Source of the DNA: Terrimonas_A sp051954695
GTDB lineage: Bacteria; Bacteroidota; Bacteroidia; Chitinophagales; Chitinophagaceae
Length of the DNA: 64,000 nt
NCBI GenBank assembly: GCA_051954695.1
Contig: JBQCHL010000006.1
Span: 1-64,000, forward strand
Reading direction: 5' to 3'
In this document: positions 51,511 to 59,561 of the stretch, one piece after another
How the letters are laid out: each line of letters opens with the position of its first letter
Position numbering within the stretch: the first letter of the stretch is position 1
Made by a program: the position numbers and the translations under genes
Notes under the pieces: generated by a model
The model's database searches: none
Told to the model about the DNA's origin: nothing
Seen by the model: the letters and a program-made list of their open reading frames with translations, nothing else

Positions 51511-51541
51511 AGCCGCCGAAGCTCGAAGAGCGAAGGCGGCT
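51511..51541. repeat. REP-like inverted repeat, copy B
   Basis: AGCCGCC...GGCGGCT with the inner GAAGCTCGAAGAGCGAA. It begins 5 bp from the acceptor stem of tRNA-Pro and is in opposite orientation to copy A at 51401-51428, so the two copies bracket the tRNA. Confidence 0.6.
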
Positions 51542-51659
51542 TATTCATTTATCAGCTTCCCAAAGTTACAACCAAGGAAAGCTTCTTGCCAGTTAAGAAC
51601 CACTTTCGCTCTGTGGCTGCCATAGTGTTACAAAGGCAGCAAAGCTTAGCGGTCGAGGG

Positions 51660-51748
51660 CGGTGAGGGCGGGATTCGAACCCGCGGTACAGAGTTACCCG
51701 TACGGCAGTTTAGCAAACTACTGATTTCAGCCACTCATCCACCTCACC
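51660..51748 (-). tRNA. tRNA-Ser(GCT)
   Basis: The acceptor GGTGAGG pairs with CCTCACC, discriminator G. The anticodon loop TTGCTAA in stem GTAGT/ACTGC gives anticodon GCT (reads AGC/AGU). A long variable arm (class II tRNA) and a T-arm with GTTCGAATC confirm serine identity. CCA is not encoded. A promoter is visible at 51779-51811. Confidence 0.95.
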
Positions 51749-51758
51749 GGGCTGAATT

Positions 51759-51776
51759 ACCCCTTTTTAAAGGGGT
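51759..51776. repeat. 18-bp palindrome in the tRNA-Ser leader
   Basis: ACCCCTTT-TT-AAAGGGGT lies between the -10 box and the 5' end of tRNA-Ser. It would form a hairpin in the tRNA precursor and could guide RNase processing, or act as a weak terminator on the forward strand. Confidence 0.5.
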
Positions 51777-51778
51777 GG

Positions 51779-51811
51779 CAAAAATAAAGATTACCGGCAA
51801 CATAACCCAAA
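51779..51811 (-). promoter_or_regulatory. promoter of the tRNA-Ser/tRNA-Pro unit
   Basis: On the reverse strand a -33 TTTG (51808-51811), 21 bp, then TATTTTTG (51779-51786), both perfect matches to the Bacteroidota consensus. The first tRNA base is 31 bp downstream. Confidence 0.65.
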
Positions 51812-51840
51812 AAACCTGCTAATAGTTATATAATAAAAAA

Positions 51841-51860
51841 TCCCGGACTCAAGCCCGGGA
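51841..51860 (-). terminator. dnaA terminator
   Basis: TCCCGG-actcaagc-CCGGGA. On the reverse strand the stem is followed by TTTTTT, a classical intrinsic terminator 24 bp after the dnaA stop codon. Confidence 0.85.
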
Positions 51861-51883
51861 CTTTTATAATATTTTCAGCATCC

Positions 51884-53317
51884 TTACATCGCTGCCAACT
51901 GCACTTTTTGCTGGAGTTCCAGCACATTTTCCCTGAAAACAGTATCTGTATCCATCAGGTCTTTCACCGTTTGGCAGGAGTGGATCACCGTGGTATGATC
52001 ACGGCCACCAAAATGCTCACCGATCGTTTTAAGAGAATTTTTTGTGAATGCTTTAGCTAAATACATCGTGATCTGCCTTGCCTGCACAATCTCCCGCTTG
52101 CGGGTTTTTTGCAGCAGTTTGTCATAAGAGACGTCGAAATATTCGCACACCATCCTTTGAATGGTATCGATAGTTATCTCTTTACTGGATGATTTGATAA
52201 AGTTACGTAGCACCTTTTTAGCAAGATCTAAATCTATCTCCCTTCTGTTAAGCGAAGATTGTGCCAACAGTGAGATAAGCGCACCCTCCAGTTCCCTCAC
52301 ATTGCTATTGATATTGTAGGCAATATACTTTATCACTTCCTTAGGCATTTCCAACCCGTCATTCTTCATTTTCTTCTCCAGTATCTCAATACGGGTATCG
52401 TAATCGGGTATCTGCAGGTCGGCACTCAGGCCCCAGCGGAACCGGCTCAATAATCTTTCCTGAACACCATCAAGGTCCTTAGGGGATTTATCAGATGTAA
52501 GGATTAACTGCTTATGCGATTGATGCAAATGATTGAAGATAGCAAAGAATGCATCCTGCGATTTTTCTGCCTTGGCAAAAAACTGCACATCATCTATAAT
52601 AAGAACATCTATGAGCTGATAGAAATGAATAAAGTCGTTGATCGCATTGTTGCGGCTGTGGTCCATAAACTGGTTGATGAACTTCTCTGAGCTCACATAC
52701 AGCACCACTTTATTAGGGTGCAATCTTTTCACCTCATTACCAATTGCTTGCGCCAAATGCGTTTTTCCAAGCCCTACACCTCCATATATTACCAGGGGAT
52801 TGAAAGAATTGGCTCCCGGTTTTTCAGCCACTGTTTTACCAGCCCTGCGTGCAACCCGGTTACTATCTCCTTCCACAAAAGCATCGAATGTATATATATG
52901 ATTCAACTGCGGGTCTATCTGCATCTTCTTCAGACCCGGGATCACAAAAGGATTTTTAACAGGATTATTTATTACAAGAGGAAAATCCATTTCATTATTC
53001 GAAAAAGTTTTGTACCCCTGTCCCGTCACATCCATCGTAAGCGGCTTGTTTTTGCTGTTCCCACTATCTACCATGATCCGGTACTCCAGGCGGGCTTCTT
53101 TTCCCAACTCTCTCTTCAAAGTCTTTGCCAATAAATTTACATAATGTTCTTCGAGGTATTCAAAAAAGAATTGACTCGGAACCTGTATCACTAAAACATT
53201 ATTCTTTATGGAAACGGGGGTAATCGGCTCAAACCAGGTTTTGTAATGCTGCCATTCAACAATATCCTTGATGATCTTCAAACAATTGGTCCAAACTTTT
53301 TCAGCATTCTTGTCCAT
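51884..53317 (-). CDS. dnaA: chromosomal replication initiator DnaA
   Basis: A 477-residue AAA+ initiator that binds DnaA boxes and opens the origin. Domain I spans about 1-85 (WTNCLKIIKDIVEWQHYKTWFEPI); a linker follows; domain III holds Walker A GGVGLGKTHLAQAIG (about 178-192), Walker B DVLIIDDVQFF and the sensor and arginine-finger region SRFRWGLSADLQIPDYDTR; domain IV ends with the DNA-binding signature GGRDHTTVIHSCQTV (about 444). Length is typical. The expected neighbour dnaN is not in the window, which is common in Bacteroidota. The 620-bp gap upstream has no visible DnaA boxes. Confidence 0.98.
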   Translation of the reverse strand: MDKNAEKVWTNCLKIIKDIVEWQHYKTWFEPITPVSIKNNVLVIQVPSQFFFEYLEEHYVNLLAKTLKRELGKEARLEYRIMVDSGNSKNKPLTMDVTGQGYKTFSNNEMDFPLVINNPVKNPFVIPGLKKMQIDPQLNHIYTFDAFVEGDSNRVARRAGKTVAEKPGANSFNPLVIYGGVGLGKTHLAQAIGNEVKRLHPNKVVLYVSSEKFINQFMDHSRNNAINDFIHFYQLIDVLIIDDVQFFAKAEKSQDAFFAIFNHLHQSHKQLILTSDKSPKDLDGVQERLLSRFRWGLSADLQIPDYDTRIEILEKKMKNDGLEMPKEVIKYIAYNINSNVRELEGALISLLAQSSLNRREIDLDLAKKVLRNFIKSSSKEITIDTIQRMVCEYFDVSYDKLLQKTRKREIVQARQITMYLAKAFTKNSLKTIGEHFGGRDHTTVIHSCQTVKDLMDTDTVFRENVLELQQKVQLAAM

Positions 53318-53937
53318 CAGTATGATAGCAGTTTATATCGAGTTAAGTATAGTCCTTTGAAAAATGTCCAAGAAAAATCCCCACACGATGTCAATAAAAA
53401 AAGTTGGACAGGACGGCGAATATCTATATTTCTGGGATAAAAAAAAATTTTTATTCACCCCTTTTTTCGATAATGATAATTGTATTGCATTTCATCAATT
53501 TTATTCGGAAAATTTAGATATTTCAAGGCTTAGAGCCTATAAAAATAGTTTCTCATTAAGCCGTTTTTGACGACTTATTTTTTGTACTCTTAGTTCCCAA
53601 AAAGTTAGGCGTAAAATGAAAATAGTGGCGGTTTCCCCGGATCGGATTTTTTACAGTAACCGGTCAAAAAAAATTCTTAATGTCCTTCAAATTCACTATG
53701 CAAAATTTCTTTAGCATCATTCAACCGGATATTTTGAAGGTATAAAGATTTCCTTATTGTTACAAACAAAAACTCATAATCTGCTCCTACTTTTTTTTAT
53801 AGGTGAAAACACCCTCTCAAGGTGTGTATTTACCAATAGTTTTTCTTCAACTTATCTTCATCCCCAACTTGAGTGATATGTTTCCGTATCGTATTTTTGC
53901 GATGCAAATCATTGTTTCAGGATAAAAACCTGACCTC
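53318..53937. other. 620-bp AT-rich gap upstream of dnaA
   Basis: No gene is supported. The only longer frame (53364-53570) lacks a family or promoter. Canonical DnaA boxes (TTATCCACA or its complement) were not found by eye; the closest match is TGTGTATTT at 53824-53832. Poly-A/T tracts are frequent (for example 53394-53401 and 53443-53452). The forward promoter of the next gene lies at 53869-53899. Confidence 0.5.
53869..53899 (+). promoter_or_regulatory. promoter of the FAD-dependent protein gene
   Basis: TTG (53869-53871), 20 bp, then TATTTTTG (53892-53899), a full match to the Bacteroidota -10 box, 38 bp before ATG 53938. Confidence 0.65.
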
Positions 53938-55518
53938 ATGCAAAAACTTATTTCCCTCAAACTGCTTCCTTCCGAAGCAGCCAGCGAAACCACTGTAAAA
54001 AAATATATCGCCAGCGCTGCTGCTGTGAAACCTAACAATGTTTCCGGTTTCACTATTCTCAAACGATCCATCGATGCCCGCGGACGCCAGGCCTGGATCA
54101 ATCTCAGCGTACAGGCTTTTATCAATGAACCTTATCAGCAAAGGGAATTAATGCCATTCCACTTCAAAGATGTAAGTAAAGCTGCCAATACGGCATTGAT
54201 CATTGGTGCCGGGCCTGCCGGTTTATTTGCTGCACTTAACCTGATCCTTTCAGGCATCAAACCCATTATCCTTGAAAGAGGCAAAGATGTACGCGCACGC
54301 CGCCGCGATCTTGCCGCATTGAACAAAGAAGGCGAAGTAAACCCTGAAAGCAACTATTGCTTCGGCGAAGGCGGAGCCGGCACTTACAGTGATGGCAAAT
54401 TATACACCCGCAGCTCCAAACGCGGTGATATAGCCAGGATCCTCAACCTCTTTGTACACTTTGGCGCTGAAGAAAAGATCCTGTACGAAGCACATCCGCA
54501 TATCGGCACCAATAAACTGCCGCAGATCATCACGGCCATGCGTGAAACAATCACCGGCTATGGCGGTGAATTCCTCTTTGAAAAAAAAGTAGTTGACCTC
54601 ATTATAGAAAACGGTGAAGCAAAAGGAGTACGAACAGCCGATAGTTCAGTATTCAAAGCCGGCGCTGTAGTGCTTGCTACCGGCCACTCAGCCCGCGACA
54701 TTTTTGAAATGCTTCACCACCGCAACATACTGATCGAAGCAAAACCATTTGCCCTCGGTGTTCGCGTGGAACATCCACAATCACTGATCAATAACATCCA
54801 GTACCACACCACTTCCAAAGATGAGCTGCTGCCTCCAGCTTCCTACAGCCTGGTGCAGCAAGTGGATGGTCAGGGCGTTTTCTCCTTTTGCATGTGTCCG
54901 GGTGGAATCATTGCCCCTGCTGCCACTTCACCCGGCGAACTGGTAGTAAATGGCTGGAGCCCTTCCAAAAGAAATAACCCTTATGCCAACAGCGGCATCG
55001 TAGTCACCGTTTCGCCGGAAGATGCACTATCTTATATGAAGAAACAAAAACTGCCTGCTTCCATAAAGGACCCTTTATTATTAATGAAGTTTCAACAGCT
55101 CGTGGAACAAAAGGCTTTTCAGGCAGGTGGCGGCAAATTTGTAGCACCTGCTCAAAGACTGATCGACTTCGCCGAAAAAAAGCTTTCTACTACCCTGCCC
55201 GACTGCTCTTATCTCCCGGGGCTTCAATCAGCACCACTGGAAATAGTATTGCCTCCTTTTGTTCATAACAGCCTCCGGCAGGCATTCAGGGAATTCGGGA
55301 AAAAGATGAGAGGCTATTTTACCAACGAAGCAGTGGCAGTGGCTACAGAATCCCGCACTTCTTCTCCTATACGCATACCGCGCGATCCACAGACCCTGCA
55401 ACACCCCCAGGTGAAAAATCTTTATCCCTGTGCAGAAGGAGCCGGATATGCTGGCGGCATCGTAAGTGCAGCCATGGACGGAGAAAGGATAGCACAAAAG
55501 ATAAAGGAAATGGCCTGA
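53938..55518 (+). CDS. FAD-dependent dehydrogenase-like protein (COG2509 type)
   Basis: A 526-residue cytoplasmic flavoprotein. An N-terminal domain of about 75 residues with RSIDARGRQAWINLSVQAF precedes the Rossmann FAD site ALIIGAGPAGLFAALNLI (about 83-100). CFGEGGAGTYSDGKLYTR (about 141-158) and the C-terminal LYPCAEGAGYAGGIVSAAMDG are hallmarks of this uncharacterised, widely conserved family. FMCPGG-like FCMCPGGIIAPAAT carries a conserved Cys. Substrate and partner are unknown. It is probably a single-gene unit with its own promoter; the next gene begins 114 bp downstream. Confidence 0.88.
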   Translation: MQKLISLKLLPSEAASETTVKKYIASAAAVKPNNVSGFTILKRSIDARGRQAWINLSVQAFINEPYQQRELMPFHFKDVSKAANTALIIGAGPAGLFAALNLILSGIKPIILERGKDVRARRRDLAALNKEGEVNPESNYCFGEGGAGTYSDGKLYTRSSKRGDIARILNLFVHFGAEEKILYEAHPHIGTNKLPQIITAMRETITGYGGEFLFEKKVVDLIIENGEAKGVRTADSSVFKAGAVVLATGHSARDIFEMLHHRNILIEAKPFALGVRVEHPQSLINNIQYHTTSKDELLPPASYSLVQQVDGQGVFSFCMCPGGIIAPAATSPGELVVNGWSPSKRNNPYANSGIVVTVSPEDALSYMKKQKLPASIKDPLLLMKFQQLVEQKAFQAGGGKFVAPAQRLIDFAEKKLSTTLPDCSYLPGLQSAPLEIVLPPFVHNSLRQAFREFGKKMRGYFTNEAVAVATESRTSSPIRIPRDPQTLQHPQVKNLYPCAEGAGYAGGIVSAAMDGERIAQKIKEMA

Positions 55519-55606
55519 ACCAGGCCAGATGGTTATTAACGGGCCAATAACTCCTCTGACGGTATATTGCCTCTATGAAATATTAGTAAGGAGAGCACAG
55601 GACGGT

Positions 55607-55614
55607 TATTTTTG
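55607..55614 (+). promoter_or_regulatory. -10 box of the ABC-2 transporter pair
   Basis: TATTTTTG, a perfect TAnnTTTG match, 18 bp before ATG 55633. It overlaps the TTG (55612) at which a longer frame begins, so it settles the start codon. Confidence 0.6.
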
Positions 55615-55632
55615 CTTCACAAACTACACACA

Positions 55633-56571
55633 ATGCCAATTCTTGAGCTCCAACACCTCAGAAAGTATTTTGCCACGCAGAAAGCAGTGGATGATATCAG
55701 CCTCACTATTGAAAAAGGACAAATATTCGGCCTGCTCGGTCCGAATGGTGCAGGTAAAACAACCCTGATCCGGATGATCACAGGCATATTTTATCCTGAC
55801 CAGGGCGAGATCATCTTCGATGGTAAAAAATTCGATCCGCTTAACGATATTGTCCATATCGGTTATATGCCCGAAGAAAGAGGCTTGTATAAGAAAATGA
55901 AGATCGGTGAACAGGCCCTCTATCTTGCCCAATTGAAAGGATTGAGTAAACATGATGCCACCACAAAGATCAAAGAATGGTTTGTAAGGCTCGATATGGA
56001 AAGCTGGTGGAATAAAAAAGTAGAAGACCTTTCAAAAGGGATGAGCCAGAAACTGCAGTTTGTGACCACCGTGTTGCATAATCCCAAACTGATCATTCTC
56101 GATGAGCCTTTCAGCGGCCTCGATCCCGTAAATGCCAATCTTATTAAAGATGAGATCTATAACCTGGCCAAAGGAGGCGCTACCATAATATTCAGTACAC
56201 ACCGGATGGAACAGGTGGAAGAGATCTGCGATCATATTGCCCTGGTGAATAAAGGACAGAAAATGCTGGATGGCACAGTGAAGGATATCAAGCATAATTA
56301 CAAGGAAAACCTTTTCCGTGTAACCTTCTCCAACAAACTGATGGCTGAACATCTTGCCATTCATTTATTCCAGGTAAAAGAAAAGAATGAACATGAAGTA
56401 GTGATCAAGCTCGATCCGGGTTATACTAATAATGATGTTCTGGAATATTTCATCCATAAGGGATTGCATATTGAATCATTCAATGAAATACTGCCTTCGC
56501 TGAATGATATTTTCATCAGGCTGGTAGAAGACACTCCCGCCGCCCGCCAATTCCAGGAAATAACTGCTTAA
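55633..56571 (+). CDS. ABC-2 transporter ATP-binding protein
   Basis: A 312-residue ATPase of the NatA/CcmA-like ABC-2 family. Walker A GPNGAGKTTLIR (about 35-46), Q-loop region GYMPEERGLYKKM, signature LSKGMSQKL (about 133), Walker B KLIILDEPFSGLDP (about 153) and switch His in STHRMEQ (about 187) are complete. The C-terminal 90 residues are the accessory domain seen in NatA-like proteins. Together with the permease encoded 31 bp downstream it forms an exporter, perhaps for sodium or a small peptide or lipid; the substrate is unknown. Confidence 0.94.
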   Translation: MPILELQHLRKYFATQKAVDDISLTIEKGQIFGLLGPNGAGKTTLIRMITGIFYPDQGEIIFDGKKFDPLNDIVHIGYMPEERGLYKKMKIGEQALYLAQLKGLSKHDATTKIKEWFVRLDMESWWNKKVEDLSKGMSQKLQFVTTVLHNPKLIILDEPFSGLDPVNANLIKDEIYNLAKGGATIIFSTHRMEQVEEICDHIALVNKGQKMLDGTVKDIKHNYKENLFRVTFSNKLMAEHLAIHLFQVKEKNEHEVVIKLDPGYTNNDVLEYFIHKGLHIESFNEILPSLNDIFIRLVEDTPAARQFQEITA

Positions 56572-56602
56572 TGCCATTAACACCTAACACTAATTCGCAA
56601 TT

Positions 56603-57874
56603 ATGAATAAGATATTACTCATCATACAAAGGGAATACCTTACAAGGGTCAGGAAAAAAACATTTATCATCAGTACGATCCTTTTCCCCTTGCTGTATCT
56701 TGGATTGATATTCGGCTCCACGTATATCGCTTCCTCAACATCTTCCGTGCTCCGTGTAGCAGTGATCGATTCTTCCGGCTATTTTGATAAAGGAAAAATT
56801 GAAAGGGAAAATCTGAAAGACAGTTCCAATATTCTTTCCCTTGTCAATTACACTGCAGACAGCGTTAAAGCTAACTATAAAGCATTGGGCTACGACGGAT
56901 TTATTGTTGTATCACCCGAAAGCAACTGGGAAGCAGGCTTAAAGCTTTCCCTTCAAACAGGGAGGACCCTGGGAATAGAAAGCTCTGCCGGTGTGCAGCG
57001 CAAACTCAACAATATCTGGGATGGCATTAAGAACGAAAAACTGGGGATCACCGACAGCATCAAAACAAAACTCCAGGAAAGTACAGTAACGCTGAGGCAG
57101 CAAAACTTCAATGATACTACTGCCAACTCCGGTGTTGCAACCGGTATAGGCTACGCTGCAGGCTTTCTTATTTATATCATTCTACTGCTTTACGGCAGCC
57201 AGGTAATGATGGGTGTGATGGAAGAAAAGACCAATCGCATTGCCGAAGTGATCGTATCATCCGTAAAACCATTCCAACTGATGCTTGGCAAGATCATCGG
57301 GATCGGCCTTGTGGCACTCACACAGTTTTTCATCTGGGTGCTCTGCATGTTCCTTATTTACAATTTCACATCCTCCCTTGGCAATGGTGTTACAGCCAAC
57401 AATATTATTGGAGGAGTGCAAACCATTTTCACGAGCATTGACGTGCCGCTGATCCTTGGCTGTTTTGCATTTTATCTGCTGGGAGGATTTTTCTTCTACT
57501 CATCCTTATATGCTGCTATCGGAAGTGCAGTGAACGAAGACATGCGGGAAGCGCAATCATTAAGCTTCCCTGTTACGATGATCGTTATTCTTTCCATCGT
57601 CCTCCTGCCCGGAGTCATCAAAGACCCTTCCAGCCCGCTTGCAGTATGGGGAAGCATCATACCTTTCAGTTCTCCCATCTTCATGATGGCAAGAATACCT
57701 TTTGGAGTGCCTGGCACCGTTCCCTGGTGGCAGTTAGGTCTTTCCATGGTATCGCTTATCATCGGTTTTATCTTCACTACCTGGTTTGCCGGTAAGATCT
57801 ATCGCACAGGCATCCTGATGTATGGCAAAAAGCCGACGTGGAAGGAGATGATAAAATGGGTGATCAAGAAGTAG
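56603..57874 (+). CDS. ABC-2 transporter permease (NatB-like)
   Basis: A 423-residue membrane protein. TM1 is near residues 20-40 (KTFIISTILFPLLYLGLIFG), followed by an external domain of about 135 residues (VAVIDSSGYFDKG... DGFIVVSPESN). Five or six more helices lie from about 178 to 405. YGSQVMMGVMEEKTNRIAEVIVSSVKPFQLMLGKI is the hallmark of NatB/ABC-2 family permeases. It pairs with the ATPase upstream. Directly after its stop codon begins the 54-bp arm of a structured inverted repeat. Confidence 0.93.
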   Translation: MNKILLIIQREYLTRVRKKTFIISTILFPLLYLGLIFGSTYIASSTSSVLRVAVIDSSGYFDKGKIERENLKDSSNILSLVNYTADSVKANYKALGYDGFIVVSPESNWEAGLKLSLQTGRTLGIESSAGVQRKLNNIWDGIKNEKLGITDSIKTKLQESTVTLRQQNFNDTTANSGVATGIGYAAGFLIYIILLLYGSQVMMGVMEEKTNRIAEVIVSSVKPFQLMLGKIIGIGLVALTQFFIWVLCMFLIYNFTSSLGNGVTANNIIGGVQTIFTSIDVPLILGCFAFYLLGGFFFYSSLYAAIGSAVNEDMREAQSLSFPVTMIVILSIVLLPGVIKDPSSPLAVWGSIIPFSSPIFMMARIPFGVPGTVPWWQLGLSMVSLIIGFIFTTWFAGKIYRTGILMYGKKPTWKEMIKWVIKK

Positions 57875-58092
57875 TCGGGAGTCTTTAGTCGGTAGTCTAT
57901 AGTCCCCTTTTCGGTAGCATCACTCCGCCCCTGACAGGTAAGTAAGCACACTGGTTTAAAGAGTAAGAACCGGGTTCTCAACGTTGAGGAGACTCCGGCT
58001 CTTAATGTACTATTCCTGTTAGTTATTCCAAATCAGGGGGAGTGATGCTACCGAAAAGGGGACTATAGACTACCGACTAAAGACTACCGACT
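57873..58092. repeat. structured inverted-repeat element, copy 1
   Basis: Arms of 54 bp (57873-57926 and 58039-58092) are reverse complements at 53 positions, enclosing a 112-bp loop. The loop has a nested palindrome core CTCAACGTTGAG (57977-57988) inside an imperfect CCGG-flanked hairpin. Part of the loop (57995-58016) is identical, on the other strand, to 60600-60621 in copy 2. The left arm abuts the stop codon of the permease gene. No coding frame is present. The remaining 120 bp to the next gene hold its promoter. Confidence 0.8.
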
Positions 58093-58146
58093 CAAGAACA
58101 CCCCCTTCTGTTAAAATTTCCCTTAAGCTGATTTTTATTTAGCATC

Positions 58147-58186
58147 ATACGAAATCAGTCGTATATTTGGTACGAAGAATTTCGTG
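58147..58186 (+). promoter_or_regulatory. promoter with two BlaI-like operator repeats
   Basis: Two inverted repeats with the same form: TACGA-N6-TCGTA (58148-58163) and TACGA-N6-TCGTG (58171-58186), 23 bp apart. The perfect -10 box TATATTTG occupies 58162-58169 between them, 46 bp before the ATG. Operators of the form TACnA...TnGTA are known for BlaI/MecI repressors; no such gene is in the window, so the regulator would act in trans. Confidence 0.6.
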
Positions 58187-58215
58187 TAACACTATTTAAC
58201 CTTAAATCAACAGTT

Positions 58216-59010
58216 ATGAAACCCAGCTCATTTTTTGTCAGCCGTGTTGCGCTGGCGGCCCTTATCCTCCTTTCCACCGTAGCCCTTCTTTCATGGGACC
58301 GCCACCAGGCGCCAGGATATCAGCAACAAACACCTGACAAAGACACTATACCCCAACAAAAAGAAAGGAAGGTGCGTGATCTTGATGAAGCAATAGCAGA
58401 ATTGGATGAAATAGATATGAAAGTGCATCTTGATAAAGCAATGGCCAGCGTGGCGCAGGCTATGAAGCAACTGGATGAGCAGAAAATCCAGCTTGAAGTG
58501 CAGAAAGCTTTGCAGGAAGTGAATATGGAAAAAGTGAAAGAGGAAATGGAAAGAGCCATGAAGGAAGTTGATTTTAAAAAGATACAGGAAGAAGTAAAGG
58601 CATCACTCGATAAAGTGAATTGGGATGAAATAAAAGCAGAAATGGAGAAAGTAAAACAGGTCGATATGGTTAAACTCCAGGAGGAAATGAAAAGAGTGAA
58701 GGAAGAGATGAAAAACATCGAGCCCAAGCTGAAAGAGGATCTGGCGAAAGCAAAAGTGGAGATAGAAAAAGCCAAAGAAGAATTACGCGACTACAAGAAA
58801 TTTATTGACGGACTGGAAAATGATGGCCTTCTTAATAAAAAAGAGGATTATACCATTCGTCATAAAGACGGCAAGCTGACAGTAAACGGAAAAGAAGTTT
58901 CACCGCAGATCTATAGCAAATACAAGAACTTCCTGGAAAAACATAAAGAGATCAACATTAAGAAAAACGAAGACAATTTCAATATGGACAATGATCGGGA
59001 ACTGTATTGA
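58216..59010 (+). CDS. exported coiled-coil protein with 16-residue helical repeats
   Basis: A 264-residue protein with an N-terminal signal or anchor (about 8-26, VALAALILLSTVALLSW). Residues about 50-200 are a highly charged helix built of about six repeats of 15-18 residues, each opening with D or N plus a hydrophobic residue: NMEKVKEEMERAMKEV, DFKKIQEEVKASLDKV, NWDEIKAEMEKVKQV, DMVKLQEEMKRVKEEM. The C-terminal 60 residues (YTIRHKDGKLTVNGKEVSPQIY) form a small beta domain. No family was recognised. It resembles the C-terminal parts of BlaR1/M56-type metallopeptidase proteins of Chitinophagaceae (recollection, unverified), which would fit the BlaI-like operators upstream. Confidence 0.75.
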   Translation: MKPSSFFVSRVALAALILLSTVALLSWDRHQAPGYQQQTPDKDTIPQQKERKVRDLDEAIAELDEIDMKVHLDKAMASVAQAMKQLDEQKIQLEVQKALQEVNMEKVKEEMERAMKEVDFKKIQEEVKASLDKVNWDEIKAEMEKVKQVDMVKLQEEMKRVKEEMKNIEPKLKEDLAKAKVEIEKAKEELRDYKKFIDGLENDGLLNKKEDYTIRHKDGKLTVNGKEVSPQIYSKYKNFLEKHKEINIKKNEDNFNMDNDRELY

Positions 59011-59040
59011 TCCTTTGCTTACCAGTACAGCCATGAAAAC

Positions 59041-59068
59041 AAATGGCCTTCTTTGCAGAAGGCCATTT
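59041..59068. terminator. bidirectional intrinsic terminator
   Basis: A perfect 11-bp stem AAATGGCCTTC / GAAGGCCATTT with loop TTTGCA, followed by TTAATTT and preceded by A-rich sequence. It lies between the two convergent genes. Confidence 0.85.
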
Positions 59069-59092
59069 TTAATTTCCTGTTGTTGCTGTCAA

Positions 59093-59497
59093 TTAGAAAT
59101 CGGCAAAATGCAGTGGGGAAGGAACAAGATCAAAATCTTTATTCTCGATCATTTCAATATTCAATTGAAATGCTTCATCTGTTTTGATCACGATCTTTTC
59201 TTTGGTCACTTTTCTGAAGCCGGCTTTCTCAAACACAAACTTATAGGTGCCGGGCTTTAATGCTTCAAATGAATAGCTGCCCAGTTCATCAGTATGAACG
59301 GCTTTTTCTTTTTTTGAAATAAGATAAGCAGTGATGTTTACATCTTTCAGCGGCTTTTTATTCTCCGCATGCACTACCAGCCCTTCAATATCATTTTTTT
59401 TGCCTTTTACATCGCAGCATAGAGGATCGGTGGGTGAGGCATAAGTTATTCCGGCACTAAGGAGACTTATGGCCATCAGGATAGATTTCGGTTTCAT
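59093..59497 (-). CDS. small exported carboxypeptidase-D-regulatory-like protein
   Basis: A 134-residue exported protein (signal about 1-20, LLSAGITYAS). After a short CC-containing linker (PLCCDVKGKK) it has one carboxypeptidase regulatory-like beta-sandwich (GLVVHAENKKPLKDVNITAY, TDELGSYSFEALKPGTYKF, EKAGFRKVTKEKIVI), about residues 38-120. Such single domains are common in Bacteroidota; the function is unknown. It lies alone, convergent with the coiled-coil gene. Confidence 0.83.
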   Translation of the reverse strand: MKPKSILMAISLLSAGITYASPTDPLCCDVKGKKNDIEGLVVHAENKKPLKDVNITAYLISKKEKAVHTDELGSYSFEALKPGTYKFVFEKAGFRKVTKEKIVIKTDEAFQLNIEMIENKDFDLVPSPLHFADF

Positions 59498-59561
59498 GAG
59501 ACCCTATTTGGTGATTAATGGTTAATCGCACTACAACAAGCACACGGGCCATAATATAAAG

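Noticed and set aside
51306..51596. A 96-codon forward frame with AFAKASAGG and FEPATPWSQTRCATGL
   Set aside because: It is the antisense of tRNA-Pro plus the adjoining REP-like hairpins, a well-known type of false gene in Bacteroidota.
53364..53570. A 68-codon forward frame upstream of dnaA
   Set aside because: It consists of low-complexity Lys/Phe-rich codons from A/T tracts, with no promoter or family; treated as non-coding.
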